Shown here piece by piece: positions 29,546 to 38,740 of a stretch of DNA of 64,000 nt. Location: assembly GCA_013215095.1 (NCBI GenBank), contig JABSPM010000116.1:1-64000 (forward strand), in the 5' to 3' direction. Under the pieces are notes generated by a model. The model did not search any database, was not told where the DNA came from, and saw only the letters and a list, made by a program, of their open reading frames with translations. Every line of letters starts with the position of its first letter. The first letter of the stretch is position 1. The translations under genes were made by a program, and so were the position numbers. The DNA comes from Flavobacteriaceae bacterium. Lineage in GTDB: Bacteria > Bacteroidota > Bacteroidia > Flavobacteriales > Flavobacteriaceae.

Positions 29546-30967
29546 TTATAACAATGTTGTTGGACATACAAAATCTGTTAACGCTATCTTGGTTTCTTTA
29601 AGCGCTTTAAAACCGCCTCTAACGTCCGTGACTTGTTTTGCGCCATTTGCCATAAAAATAGATGAGGCTACTAAAGATCGATATCCACTAGCACAATGCA
29701 AAAAATACGCTTTATTGGTATCAATTTCAGAAAAATTTTGATGAATCCAATCTAATGGAAAGTTGCTAACACCTATGACGTGCTGAGAAAGATACTCCGA
29801 ATCTTTTCTAACATCCATTGGTACTTGCATTGATCCTTCTTCTAGGCGCTCTGCAAATTCAGTTGCAGACATAGAACCTATTTTATCTACACTGTACCCT
29901 TCAGCTTGCCAAGCTTCTAATCCTCCACTTAAATACCCCAAAGTATTGTCATAGCCCACACGAGAAAAACGTGTTACAACTTCATTTACACGTGCTTCGC
30001 TATCTGCCAAAAATATAATTTTTTGATTTATATCCTTTATTAAGGCCCCAACCCAAGGAGCGAAACCTCCATCAATACCAATATACCAGGCTCCAGGCAC
30101 GGTTCCTTGTTCTGTATAGGCTGCCTTGGAACGCGTATCTACAACCAAAATATCCTTTTGTTCACTCATGGCTTTAAAGGTGGCTGGTTCTAAAGGCGTT
30201 GTTCCATTATGTAATATATCATCAATACTGGTATTGATAGATTTATTCATTTTTACGTTATTCGGAAAATATTGTGGGGATGGTTTTAACCCTGTTGTTA
30301 CCTCTTCTATAAATTCTGCACGTGTCATATCTTCACGAAGTGCATAATTGGTTTTCTTTTGATTTCCTAAAGTATCAAAAGTTTCCTTACTCATATTCTT
30401 ACCACAGGCAGAACCAGCGCCATGGTTTGGATAAATTATAATATCGTCTGGTAAGGTCATAATCTTGTTACGTAATGAATCAAATAAATGACTTGCTAAA
30501 TCATGCTTTGTAATTGACCCTTGTTTCACCGCCAAATCTGGACGACCAACATCTCCAATAAACAAACAATCTCCAGTACATATATAAGGAGTCTTTCCTT
30601 CTTCATTCGTTATTAAATATGAAGACGATTCCATGGTATGTCCAGGGGTATGCAACAAGGTAATTTTACCACCTCCTAAAGCAAATTCTTCACCATCCGT
30701 ACCATTGTAAATTTCATATTCAGCCGTCGCATTTGGTCCAAATATAATTTTAGCCCCTGTCTTTTGCGCTAAGTCATATTGTCCAGAAACAAAATCGGCA
30801 TGAAAATGTGTTAAAAAGACATACTTAATTGTTGCCTTATCTGCTTCTGCCATTCTTAAATATGGTGCCGTTTCTCTTAAAGGATCAATCACTGCAGCTT
30901 CTCCATTCGATTCTACATAATATGCCATTTCCGCAAGGCAACCAGTAAATAATTGTTCTACTTTCAT
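29546..30967 (-). CDS. MBL-fold persulfide dioxygenase-like protein with two rhodanese domains
   Basis: A 473-residue fusion. The metallo-beta-lactamase domain (about 1-230) carries THFHADFVSG near 52-61, TPGHTMESS near 108, and TGDCLFIGDVGRPDL near 132. The 2-His-1-Asp iron site expected of ETHE1/CstB-type persulfide dioxygenases can be drawn from these. Two rhodanese domains follow (about 255-360 and 370-470). The second has an active-site Cys in FLHCASGYRS. The first has ADSEAR at that position and lacks the Cys, so it is probably inactive. The family oxidises glutathione or other low-molecular-weight persulfides. It is downstream of sulfur transporters, which supports that role. Confidence 0.88.
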   Translation of the reverse strand: MKVEQLFTGCLAEMAYYVESNGEAAVIDPLRETAPYLRMAEADKATIKYVFLTHFHADFVSGQYDLAQKTGAKIIFGPNATAEYEIYNGTDGEEFALGGGKITLLHTPGHTMESSSYLITNEEGKTPYICTGDCLFIGDVGRPDLAVKQGSITKHDLASHLFDSLRNKIMTLPDDIIIYPNHGAGSACGKNMSKETFDTLGNQKKTNYALREDMTRAEFIEEVTTGLKPSPQYFPNNVKMNKSINTSIDDILHNGTTPLEPATFKAMSEQKDILVVDTRSKAAYTEQGTVPGAWYIGIDGGFAPWVGALIKDINQKIIFLADSEARVNEVVTRFSRVGYDNTLGYLSGGLEAWQAEGYSVDKIGSMSATEFAERLEEGSMQVPMDVRKDSEYLSQHVIGVSNFPLDWIHQNFSEIDTNKAYFLHCASGYRSLVASSIFMANGAKQVTDVRGGFKALKETKIALTDFVCPTTLL

Positions 30968-31052
30968 TTAAATTCGTATTGATTCGTGTTCTGAGAGATA
31001 AAATTAAATAATTTCTACCTAGTTTTTGTAACAATCGTTACACAAGTTGAAC

Positions 31053-32777
31053 TTAATCGTTAGATTGATGCACATATTTCTCAAAAATAGGATTTTTCTT
31101 GCAGTCAGTTTCGAAATAATCTACAGCCTGTTGAATTCCCATAAAGAAATATTCGGAGCCTACAAGTTCCATTAGTCCAGATTTCACCATTTTATCTCTT
31201 ACAGGTCCTTTTAGACTTGTAAAAGCAATTTGTACATGTTTACTTTTATAATATTTATATACTTCTATCAAAGTAAAAATAGCAGTACTATCTACACTAT
31301 TTAAGCTTTCCCCATGAATAATTAGGACTTCCAAATCCTTACCTTTAAGCTTTGAAAAGTTTTCCAAAATCGATTTGAAATATGCGATATTAGCAAAATG
31401 TAATTGCGCATCAAATCTAACGATTAAAATATTTTGGCAGGTAATAACATCTTTAAATCGACCTACATTTCTATATAGTTCGGTTCCTGGAATATTCCCT
31501 AAAACTGCAACATGTGGTCTGGTGCTATTGTAGATGAGCATCACTAAGGATAAAATGACACCAACAATAATTCCTTCGGTTATACCAACCATTCCAGTCA
31601 CTATAAATGTTGCGTTTAGAATAATTAAATCGCGCTTAGCATACCTAAACAAATGCTTTGGAACTTTAAAATCAATCAAGCTAAGAACTGCCACCAAAAT
31701 AATGGCTCCTAAGATTGCTTTGGGTAAATAATAAAATATTGGCGTTAAAAATAACAAGGTTAAGCCTATAACAGAAGCTGCAATTAAAGAAGCTAAATGT
31801 GTTTTTGCTTTGGACTGATCGTTTACTGCTGTTCTAGAAAACCCTCCTGTTGCTGGATACGTTTGAAAAAATGACCCCACCATATTTGATAAGCCCAAGG
31901 CGACCAACTCTTGGTTGGGCACCATGTTATAATCATCATGATTTACTTCTACGACTCTAGACATCGAAACGGCTTCTAAAAATCCAACAAAAGCTAAGGT
32001 TAAAGCCACAGGATAAAGTTTTACAATAATCGTTCTATCAAAAACTGGCATTCTAAAGCTTGGTAATCCTTCTGGAACTTCCCCTACAAGTTGCACGCCA
32101 AAAGATTCTAGATGAAATAATTTTGCTGCTAAAAGTCCCAATACCACAACGACTAAAGCTGCTGGAACTTTAGGAAATTTAAATTTTAAAATATATAAAA
32201 TACCTATCGTAACTATTGCTATAATCGTAGTAACCAAATTACTTTGATTGACATGGGCAAACGTATCCATAACCAAATTTTGAATTTTATGGTCACGAGT
32301 AACATCAATTCCAAACAAATGTTTAAATTGATTGAAGGCAATAATTAAAGCTGCAGCCATTGTAAAACCACTAATAACAGGTTTTGACAAAAAATTAACC
32401 AAGAAGCCTAATCTAAAAACGCCGAACAAGAGCTGTAATACACCAACCATAAAGGCTAATAAAATAGAAAATTCTATAAAATTTTCTGTACCAATGTCGG
32501 CCAAAACGGCGACTCCAGATGCAACAATTAAAGAATCCATAGCTACAGGACCTACAGACAATTGTCTACAAGTTCCAAAAATAGCATAGATTATTTGTGG
32601 AATTAAGGCCGTGTATAATCCATATATTGGTGGCAAACCAGCAATCATAGCATATGCAATACCTTGAGGTATCAGCATCACTCCTACGGTTAGACCAGCG
32701 CTAATATCGCCTTTTAACCAAGCTTTGTTGTAATTTGGTAACCAATCTAAAATTGGAAATACAGACTTTATATTCAT
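31053..32777 (-). CDS. SulP-family anion permease (sulfate transporter-like)
   Basis: A 574-residue transporter. About 10-14 membrane segments run from about 20 to 430, beginning with the SulP core GLTVGVMLIPQGIAYAMIAG at about 27-46. A cytoplasmic STAS domain follows (about 450-560), with VLIIHGESLNSVDSTA near 505, where the Ser of DST is the usual phospho-site position. Family members carry sulfate, bicarbonate or other anions by proton or sodium symport. ATG at 32777 is chosen; the open frame extends further upstream into the neighbouring gene without a family match. Context favours sulfur-anion transport. Confidence 0.9.
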   Translation of the reverse strand: MNIKSVFPILDWLPNYNKAWLKGDISAGLTVGVMLIPQGIAYAMIAGLPPIYGLYTALIPQIIYAIFGTCRQLSVGPVAMDSLIVASGVAVLADIGTENFIEFSILLAFMVGVLQLLFGVFRLGFLVNFLSKPVISGFTMAAALIIAFNQFKHLFGIDVTRDHKIQNLVMDTFAHVNQSNLVTTIIAIVTIGILYILKFKFPKVPAALVVVVLGLLAAKLFHLESFGVQLVGEVPEGLPSFRMPVFDRTIIVKLYPVALTLAFVGFLEAVSMSRVVEVNHDDYNMVPNQELVALGLSNMVGSFFQTYPATGGFSRTAVNDQSKAKTHLASLIAASVIGLTLLFLTPIFYYLPKAILGAIILVAVLSLIDFKVPKHLFRYAKRDLIILNATFIVTGMVGITEGIIVGVILSLVMLIYNSTRPHVAVLGNIPGTELYRNVGRFKDVITCQNILIVRFDAQLHFANIAYFKSILENFSKLKGKDLEVLIIHGESLNSVDSTAIFTLIEVYKYYKSKHVQIAFTSLKGPVRDKMVKSGLMELVGSEYFFMGIQQAVDYFETDCKKNPIFEKYVHQSND

Positions 32778-32863
32778 GCTTCTTGTTTCCTTATAATAGC
32801 CATAAATGCAAAAAACTATCCTATGTTCGCACACAAGATAATTATTACTAGCAGTACTATAAT

Positions 32864-33277
32864 TTAATGAGGAAGTTTGTGCTTCACCAAATGATATACT
32901 AATGCGCCCAACAAACCACCAATAATGGCAATAAGAATAGTAAATACGCCTCGACCTATAAGTATAAACATAGGACCAGGGCATGCTCCAATAAGTCCCC
33001 AACCTAAACCAAAAATCACACCTCCTATAATGGTACGATACCAGCCCTTATTCTTTGGTTCAATTTGTATTTTATTTCCTTGATAATCCCTTATTAGGCC
33101 AGCATTAAACAATCTAAACAATATAATGCCTAAAATAACTGCAGAACCAATAACACCATACATGTGAAATGCCTGAAATTTAAACATTTCATAAATGCGA
33201 TACCAAGAAATAATTTCTGCTTTACTTAATACAATTCCGAATAGAATCCCTATCACTAAAAATTTTATATATTTCAT
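32864..33277 (-). CDS. YeeE/YedE-family transporter half (DUF6691-like)
   Basis: A 137-residue membrane protein with about four hydrophobic segments. The motif GLIGACPGPMFILIGRG at about 95-110 contains the conserved Cys of the YeeE/YedE family, which in TsuA-type transporters relays thiosulfate through cysteines. It lies 3 bp after the sister half at 33281-33838. The two together equal one full-length YeeE protein, so they probably form one thiosulfate or sulfur-anion channel. Specificity is inferred. Confidence 0.85.
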   Translation of the reverse strand: MKYIKFLVIGILFGIVLSKAEIISWYRIYEMFKFQAFHMYGVIGSAVILGIILFRLFNAGLIRDYQGNKIQIEPKNKGWYRTIIGGVIFGLGWGLIGACPGPMFILIGRGVFTILIAIIGGLLGALVYHLVKHKLPH

Positions 33278-33280
33278 AGT

Positions 33281-33838
33281 CTAAAATATTAAAGGGATTA
33301 AAACCCAAGTCATGATTAAACCTCCAACAAAAAATCCAATTACTGAAAGTAATGATGGTAATTCTAAATTACTTAATCCGGTAATAGCATGACCAGAGGT
33401 ACAACCTCCAGCATACCTCGCACCAAATCCAACCATAAATCCACCTCCAAGCAAAATTAAAATGCTTTTTAAAGAAAAAAGCGCTTCTACGCCAAACATT
33501 TCTTCTGGTAGAAATGTACGTCCAGCGTTATTAAACCCTAAAGCCTCTAATTCTTGAACTGTTTTTGGATTTAAGTCAATGACCTCACTTGGTGTTAACC
33601 ATTGAAAGGCAATAAAACCTCCAATAACAGTGCCTAGTATAAATACTAAATTCCAGCTATTTTTTCTCCAATTAAAGTTAAAGTGTTCGTGTATTTTTCC
33701 AAAACCTCCCATAGCACATAATGTTTCTAAGTTTGAAGACACTCCAAACTTCTTACCGTAGAAAAACAGAAGAAACATCACAAATGCTATAAGCGGTCCA
33801 GCCACGTACCATGGCCAAGGTTGCGTTATAAATTCCAT
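33281..33838 (-). CDS. YeeE/YedE-family transporter half (thiosulfate-type)
   Basis: A 185-residue membrane protein, first of the two YeeE/YedE halves. Four or five hydrophobic segments are visible. FGARYAGGCTSGHAITGLS at about 140-158 holds the conserved Cys-containing YeeE motif. An apparent periplasmic stretch (about 80-110) contains WLTPSEVIDLNPKTVQEL. The gene lies 42 bp downstream of the Crp/Fnr regulator. TACTTTTG (33879-33872 on the minus strand) resembles a -7 box within that gap, though no -33 element was found, so separate transcription is possible. Confidence 0.87.
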   Translation of the reverse strand: MEFITQPWPWYVAGPLIAFVMFLLFFYGKKFGVSSNLETLCAMGGFGKIHEHFNFNWRKNSWNLVFILGTVIGGFIAFQWLTPSEVIDLNPKTVQELEALGFNNAGRTFLPEEMFGVEALFSLKSILILLGGGFMVGFGARYAGGCTSGHAITGLSNLELPSLLSVIGFFVGGLIMTWVLIPLIF

Positions 33839-33880
33839 AGTTTTTTTATATTAGTTATTAATATACTTTGACAAAAGTAA

Positions 33881-34513
33881 TTATAAATCTAGTAGTTTTA
33901 TATTATTTCTTTGAAGTCGTATTTTATTTTCTTGTTCTAGTTTTTTTAGTAGTCTTGAAACTACGACTCTAGAGGTGTGTAAATCGTGTGCAATTTCTTG
34001 ATGGGTTGTATTAATTAAATCGTTTCTATTTACAATCGCTTTATCTCTAAGGTATTTAAATAGCCGCTCATCCATTCTTAAAAACGCAATAGAATCAATT
34101 GCTTCGAGAAGCTCTCTCATACGTTCATGATAGCTTTGCAAGATAAAACTCTGCCATGTTTTATACTTATGCATCCATGCTTGCATCTTTTGAACTGGAA
34201 TCATAAGCAACTTTGTAGGGGTTTCTGTAATCGCTCTAATTTCACTCTTTGCCTCTCCCATACAACAGGTTATAGTCATTGCACAAGTATCGCCTTGTTC
34301 TACAAAATAGAGCACTAAGTCATCCCCTTTTTCATCTTCTCTAATTACTTTTATGGCGCCACTTAATATCAAAGGCATATGTGTTATAGTATCTCCAATA
34401 TCCATAATTGTAAAACCTTCAGGTATAACTCTGTAGACGGCAATATCTTGAATTTCTTTTAACAATTCATCTTCAAATTGGTAACTATAATAACGTTCTA
34501 ACTCTTCAATCAT
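33881..34513 (-). CDS. Crp/Fnr-family transcriptional regulator
   Basis: A 210-residue regulator. A cyclic-nucleotide-type sensor domain (about 15-125) is followed by a winged helix-turn-helix (about 145-205) with TTHQEIAHDLHTSRVVVSRLL. The sensor domain has three cysteines, Cys77, Cys83 and Cys84 (DTCAMTITCCMGE), not the four-Cys N-terminal cluster of Fnr. These could react with oxidants or sulfur species; this is inference. It lies at the head of a sulfur-transport and persulfide-oxidation gene set and probably controls it. A palindrome directly upstream (34531-34542) could be its own operator. Confidence 0.88.
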   Translation of the reverse strand: MIEELERYYSYQFEDELLKEIQDIAVYRVIPEGFTIMDIGDTITHMPLILSGAIKVIREDEKGDDLVLYFVEQGDTCAMTITCCMGEAKSEIRAITETPTKLLMIPVQKMQAWMHKYKTWQSFILQSYHERMRELLEAIDSIAFLRMDERLFKYLRDKAIVNRNDLINTTHQEIAHDLHTSRVVVSRLLKKLEQENKIRLQRNNIKLLDL

Positions 34514-34530
34514 CTTTATTTTGTATTGTC

Positions 34531-34542
34531 GTAATGTATTAC
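34531..34542. promoter_or_regulatory. short palindrome upstream of the Crp/Fnr gene
   Basis: GTAATGTATTAC has 5-bp arms around a 2-base centre, 18 bases before the regulator's ATG. It overlaps the stop codon of the oxidoreductase gene (34539-34541). Size and placement suit an autoregulatory site, but a single instance is weak evidence. Confidence 0.3.
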
Positions 34543-37445
34543 ATTTTATTTACAAAAGCGTTATATAGGATCTCAATTGGATGTAGTGCTCTTACGTTAG
34601 TACCATCTTTTATTTGGTGCCTACAACTTGTTCCATTGGCAACTACAATTGTATTTTTTTTAGCTTCTTTTATTTTTGGAAACAACACCATGTTTCCTAT
34701 GGCGTTACTAAACTCATAATGCTCCTTTTCATATCCAAATGCTCCAGCCATTCCGCAGCATCCCGAAGGAATTTCAGAAACACTTGTACTAGCTATTGTA
34801 CGCAAAACTTCAATGGTATAACTCATACTTGACAAGGCTTTTTGATGGCAATGACCATGTACTATAATTTCCTTTTTCTCTTTAGAAAATTGGGATGCTG
34901 TTATTCGACCTTTTCGGATTTCTTGAGATAAAAATTCCTCAATTAAAAACACATGTTTGCTTAATTGCAAAGCTGCTGATTTTTCGTTTTTGTCTAGTAA
35001 TTTAATGTACTCGTCTCTAAAGCTTAAAATTGCCGATGGCTCTAGTCCTACAAGCGGTGTTTCTGCCGAAACCACATTTTTAAAAAGAGATACATTGTGC
35101 TTAGCTATTGCTTTTGCTTGGTCTAAAAATCCTTTAGAAATATAAGATCTTCCACTTTCTTTGTGCTCCAATATTATGACCTTATACCCCAAATAGTTAA
35201 GTAATTTAATTGCTTTTTTTCCAATAGGAACATCATAATAATTGGTGTATTCATCACAAAAAAAGTAGATTTTTTCAGTCTGTTTTTTTTGCTTAAAATT
35301 GGCAAACCATTGCTTTAAAGTCTGTTGATGTATTTTTGGTAAGCTGCGTTGCTTTTCAAAACCGATCATGGTTTTAAACCAAGCTTGACCTATTAAGAAA
35401 TTGTGTGCTTTTGGAAATTTGCTTGCTAGACCATTTAATGTGTTATTATACGCAATCATTTTATTACGAAATGGCACTTTATTACGCTTATAATACTGAT
35501 ATTGAAACTCTGATTTCAGCGTTGCCATATCTACATTTGAAGGACATTCAGATTTGCAACCTTTACAGGATATACATAAATCTAAAGCGTCTTTTATTTC
35601 GGGATGATTAAATGGGTCATCTTTAACGTTTTGAGTGAAAAATTCTCGTAATACATTGGCGCGTCCTCGTGTACTGTCTTTTTCGTTTCTACTTACTCTA
35701 TAACTTGGACACATAGTACCGCCAGCAAAATTAAGCTTCCTACAATCTCCAGAACCATTGCATTTTTCAACGGTTCTTAATAAACCTCCTGTATCCTCAA
35801 AATTGAAAGCTGTTTGAATCTCTGGTGTTTTAACATCTGGCTCATATCTCAAATTTGTATGCATTGGAAGTGCATTAACAATTTTACCTTTATTAAAAAT
35901 GGTATTAGGGTCCCAAACCTGTTTGATACGTTTTAAAAGTTCATAATTTTTTTCACCTAAAACTAAAGGTATAAATTCTGCCCTTACTCTTCCATCGCCA
36001 TGTTCGCCGCTAAGTGAGCCTCCATATCTTTTTACCAATAATGCAGATTGTTTACTAATTTCTCTAAATAACTTGACATCTTCAGATGTTTTTAAATCCA
36101 AAATTGGTCGTAAGTGCAATTCTCCTGCGCCGGCATGTGCATAATATACTGCCTCTTGTCCAAAATCATGCATTATTTGGGTAAACTCAGAAATATAGCT
36201 CGGCAAATCCGTAACTGCTACTGCAGTATCTTCGATACAAGCGACCGCTTTTTTGTCGCCTGGTATATTAGCCAAAAGACCCAATCCTGCTTTACGCAAG
36301 TCCCATACACGATTTGTTGCCTCCCCTTTTACGATTGGAAAAGCATAACCCAAACCTTCTTTTTCAAATGCTGCTATAAGTTGTTTTGCTTGACCTATTG
36401 CGCGCTCATCATCATCTGCCCGAAACTCAATCATAAGAATTGCTTGAGGGTCATCTTTTACAAAAAAACGATTACGTTGTTGTGCTATATTATCTTTGGT
36501 ACAATCCAGGATGGTTTTATCCATCAACTCACAAGCTGTTGGTTGATGCTTCATTGCTATAACTGTAGCTTTCAAGCTCTCTTCGATAGAACTAAAATGC
36601 GCATTTAACACAATATCTTTTGGTTTTGGTAAAGACACCAAATTCAATTTAATTTCTGTTGTAAATGCTAAAGTACCTTCAGAACCCGCCAATAATTGAC
36701 ACATATTAAAAGCTTCACCTTCTGCAGAAAACGGACGCATATCTAGCAAAGCATCCATTGCATAACCGGTATTTCGCCTAGAAATTGAAGCCTTTGGATA
36801 GTTGGCTTTTATTTCTTCTGCAATTTCAAATGTATCTAACTCCTTTTTGATCGTACTATAAATTTGTCCTTCGAGAGTATTGAGAACTAATTTCTGACGA
36901 AATGCTGCATCAGTTAAAGACTTAAAAGTTACTTCAGTCGTATCACTCAAAACAGTCTTTAGCTCTAAAACATGATCTCTAGTGCTACCGTAAACGATGG
37001 ACGTTGAACCACAAGAATTATTACCTACCATTCCTCCTATAGTACAACGATTTGCGGTAGAAGTATTTGGACCAAAATATAAACCATAAGGTTTTAAAAA
37101 CACATTAAGCTCATCTCTAACAATTCCTGGTTGCACTCGTATCCATCGCGCTTTGGGGTTAAACTCCAAAACCTCATTCATGTACTTCGAAATATCAACA
37201 ACAATGCCATTACCCACGCATTGCCCTGCTAAAGAGGTTCCAGCTGCTCTAGGAATAAGCGTTACAGCATGAACATTTGCAAACTGTACCAAGCGTCTGA
37301 TATCCCTGGTATGTTTTGGCAAAACAACAGCTAAAGGTAATGTCCTATAAACAGAAGCATCTGTAGCATACAGTGTTTTTGCCAATTGGCTATCATAGAA
37401 ATCGCCATCTATGGTTTTTGCTAATTGTTGGAGTTCTAGCTTCAA
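34539..37445 (-). CDS. FAD-linked oxidase / Fe-S (CCG domain) fusion, D-lactate or glycolate dehydrogenase-like
   Basis: A 968-residue fusion of two enzyme halves. The N-terminal part (about 1-520) is a PCMH-type FAD-binding oxidoreductase: PRAAGTSLAGQCVGNGIVVD at about 63-82, GGMVGNNSCGSTSIVYGST, and GSLSGEHGDGRVRAEF at about 470. The C-terminal part has two 4Fe-4S motifs, with Cys clusters at about 565-590 and in LCISCKGCKSECP at about 635. It then has cysteine-rich CCG domain elements, HGHCHQKALSS and GCCGMAGAFGYE. The arrangement is that of GlcD-GlcF-like or Dld2-type respiratory 2-hydroxyacid dehydrogenases. The substrate is not determined. The apparent start is TTG at 37445, as a stop codon precedes it in frame. 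Confidence 0.88.
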   Translation of the reverse strand: MKLELQQLAKTIDGDFYDSQLAKTLYATDASVYRTLPLAVVLPKHTRDIRRLVQFANVHAVTLIPRAAGTSLAGQCVGNGIVVDISKYMNEVLEFNPKARWIRVQPGIVRDELNVFLKPYGLYFGPNTSTANRCTIGGMVGNNSCGSTSIVYGSTRDHVLELKTVLSDTTEVTFKSLTDAAFRQKLVLNTLEGQIYSTIKKELDTFEIAEEIKANYPKASISRRNTGYAMDALLDMRPFSAEGEAFNMCQLLAGSEGTLAFTTEIKLNLVSLPKPKDIVLNAHFSSIEESLKATVIAMKHQPTACELMDKTILDCTKDNIAQQRNRFFVKDDPQAILMIEFRADDDERAIGQAKQLIAAFEKEGLGYAFPIVKGEATNRVWDLRKAGLGLLANIPGDKKAVACIEDTAVAVTDLPSYISEFTQIMHDFGQEAVYYAHAGAGELHLRPILDLKTSEDVKLFREISKQSALLVKRYGGSLSGEHGDGRVRAEFIPLVLGEKNYELLKRIKQVWDPNTIFNKGKIVNALPMHTNLRYEPDVKTPEIQTAFNFEDTGGLLRTVEKCNGSGDCRKLNFAGGTMCPSYRVSRNEKDSTRGRANVLREFFTQNVKDDPFNHPEIKDALDLCISCKGCKSECPSNVDMATLKSEFQYQYYKRNKVPFRNKMIAYNNTLNGLASKFPKAHNFLIGQAWFKTMIGFEKQRSLPKIHQQTLKQWFANFKQKKQTEKIYFFCDEYTNYYDVPIGKKAIKLLNYLGYKVIILEHKESGRSYISKGFLDQAKAIAKHNVSLFKNVVSAETPLVGLEPSAILSFRDEYIKLLDKNEKSAALQLSKHVFLIEEFLSQEIRKGRITASQFSKEKKEIIVHGHCHQKALSSMSYTIEVLRTIASTSVSEIPSGCCGMAGAFGYEKEHYEFSNAIGNMVLFPKIKEAKKNTIVVANGTSCRHQIKDGTNVRALHPIEILYNAFVNKM

Positions 37446-37769
37446 TATCGTTTAATTGTAAATTTTGAATTGTAAAATTATGGTTTTGAATTGGCTAAAC
37501 CAATATAGTTAATGTCTTTATTTCAAAACAAAGTCTGAGTGCTCAAGCGCTTTTAATTTAACCCTTTTTTGGATTCTATCGCTATATTTTATGCCTTGTA
37601 AAATTGTAATAGAAGCGCTTCCTTTTAATTAATTTGTTTTATTACGCATATCATCATTATTGCAATAGAATGCTTTTTGTTAAAACAATATTAAAATAGT
37701 TAAAGTATGCAAAATAGAAAAATTAGATTATTTTCGTTTCTATATCTTTAGCCCAAACAAATTAATTCA
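37446..37769. other. divergent intergenic region, 324 bp
   Basis: Separates the oxidoreductase gene (minus) from the secreted protein gene (plus). TATATCTTTA at 37741-37750 resembles a -7 box of the plus-strand gene, 20 bases before the ATG, but ends in A rather than G. No open frame or hairpin of note. Confidence 0.4.
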
Positions 37770-38429
37770 ATGATCTCTAAGTTTACATTTTCATACATTT
37801 TATTTTTGTTTTCTATTTCTATTGCCTGTGCACAATTGGATAGAGGAAGAGAAGGCTTTAGCATTAAACCCTCTGACAGCACTTTAAATGGCGAGTTTAA
37901 GTTATCCTACAAATTTGATCCACAAGTTGGTTTGTCTAATAAAAATGTTAAACTTCAGCTCAACATTCGTCCTATGAAAGATGCTTTTAAAAAAACGTCA
38001 GGTGTTGACATAACTGCCAAAAGTACTTTAGTGCAAAAGGAATGGGAAATTAAGCAAAAATTTAGTGAAGATAGTAATCATCGTTCTAAATATATGAGAG
38101 ACTACTTTTTGGGCGACCTAAAAACCTCATCTCCAATTGTAGTTATTATGTGTAGAGACCATGAATACGTTGATGGCGATCGCGTAAAGCTTATGCTAAA
38201 TAAAAGTATTATTCATCCTAACATTCATTTGAATGGCGATTTTTATGCTATTGATGTGGATTTAAAAGACGGTTTTAATACAATTAGTTTTACCGCTCTA
38301 AATGAAGGGTCATCTAGTCCTAATACAGCACAATTAAAAATTTTCGATAAAGACGGGAAATTATTAGCATCTAAAAACTGGAATATCACTACAGGCCACA
38401 AGGCTAGTCTTATGATATTAAAGGAATAA
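37770..38429 (+). CDS. secreted protein of unknown function
   Basis: A 219-residue protein with a clear signal peptide (about 1-22, ILFLFSISIACAQ). The mature part is mixed, with many Lys/Asp, and ends in a segment resembling a beta-sandwich (about 140-215, VKLMLNKSIIHPNIHLNGD, GFNTISFTALNEGSSSP). No family is recognised. It appears to be a single-gene unit, with a decayed region downstream. Confidence 0.75.
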   Translation: MISKFTFSYILFLFSISIACAQLDRGREGFSIKPSDSTLNGEFKLSYKFDPQVGLSNKNVKLQLNIRPMKDAFKKTSGVDITAKSTLVQKEWEIKQKFSEDSNHRSKYMRDYFLGDLKTSSPIVVIMCRDHEYVDGDRVKLMLNKSIIHPNIHLNGDFYAIDVDLKDGFNTISFTALNEGSSSPNTAQLKIFDKDGKLLASKNWNITTGHKASLMILKE

Positions 38430-38740
38430 TTACCATCACAAGATAAGTTCTTCATGGTTTTGTTAGATGAGAACAACCAAGGCTGATGAAATGCTATCTA
38501 AAACCATTTTTTCGATTAGTACATCTGTGGCAACTGCAGATAGAACAGAAAGAATCAACAGACTTAAAATATTAAAAATGAGATTTTATCACTACTTTTG
38601 AGTGAAGCATTATAATGCGAATACGCTTACTGGTGCGCATATCTGCTTGTTATATCCATTTTGTAAGGCAAAAATGAAAAACGAATATAGAAATAGCCCT
38701 CCTAGTGATCTGCTTTATGCTAAGTAACAATCTAAACACG
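38430..38740. other. region with no supported gene, 311 bp
   Basis: One 44-codon plus-strand frame starts at ATG 38467 (MRTTKADEMLSKTIF) and ends at a TGA about 135 bases later. It has no recognised match and may be a gene remnant like the neighbour downstream. No terminator hairpin was seen after the secreted-protein gene. Confidence 0.35.

Noticed and set aside
32778-33002. Long N-terminal extension of the SulP frame
   Set aside because: The extension is antisense-like Tyr/Ser-rich sequence overlapping the YeeE gene; SulP homology starts at ATG 32777.
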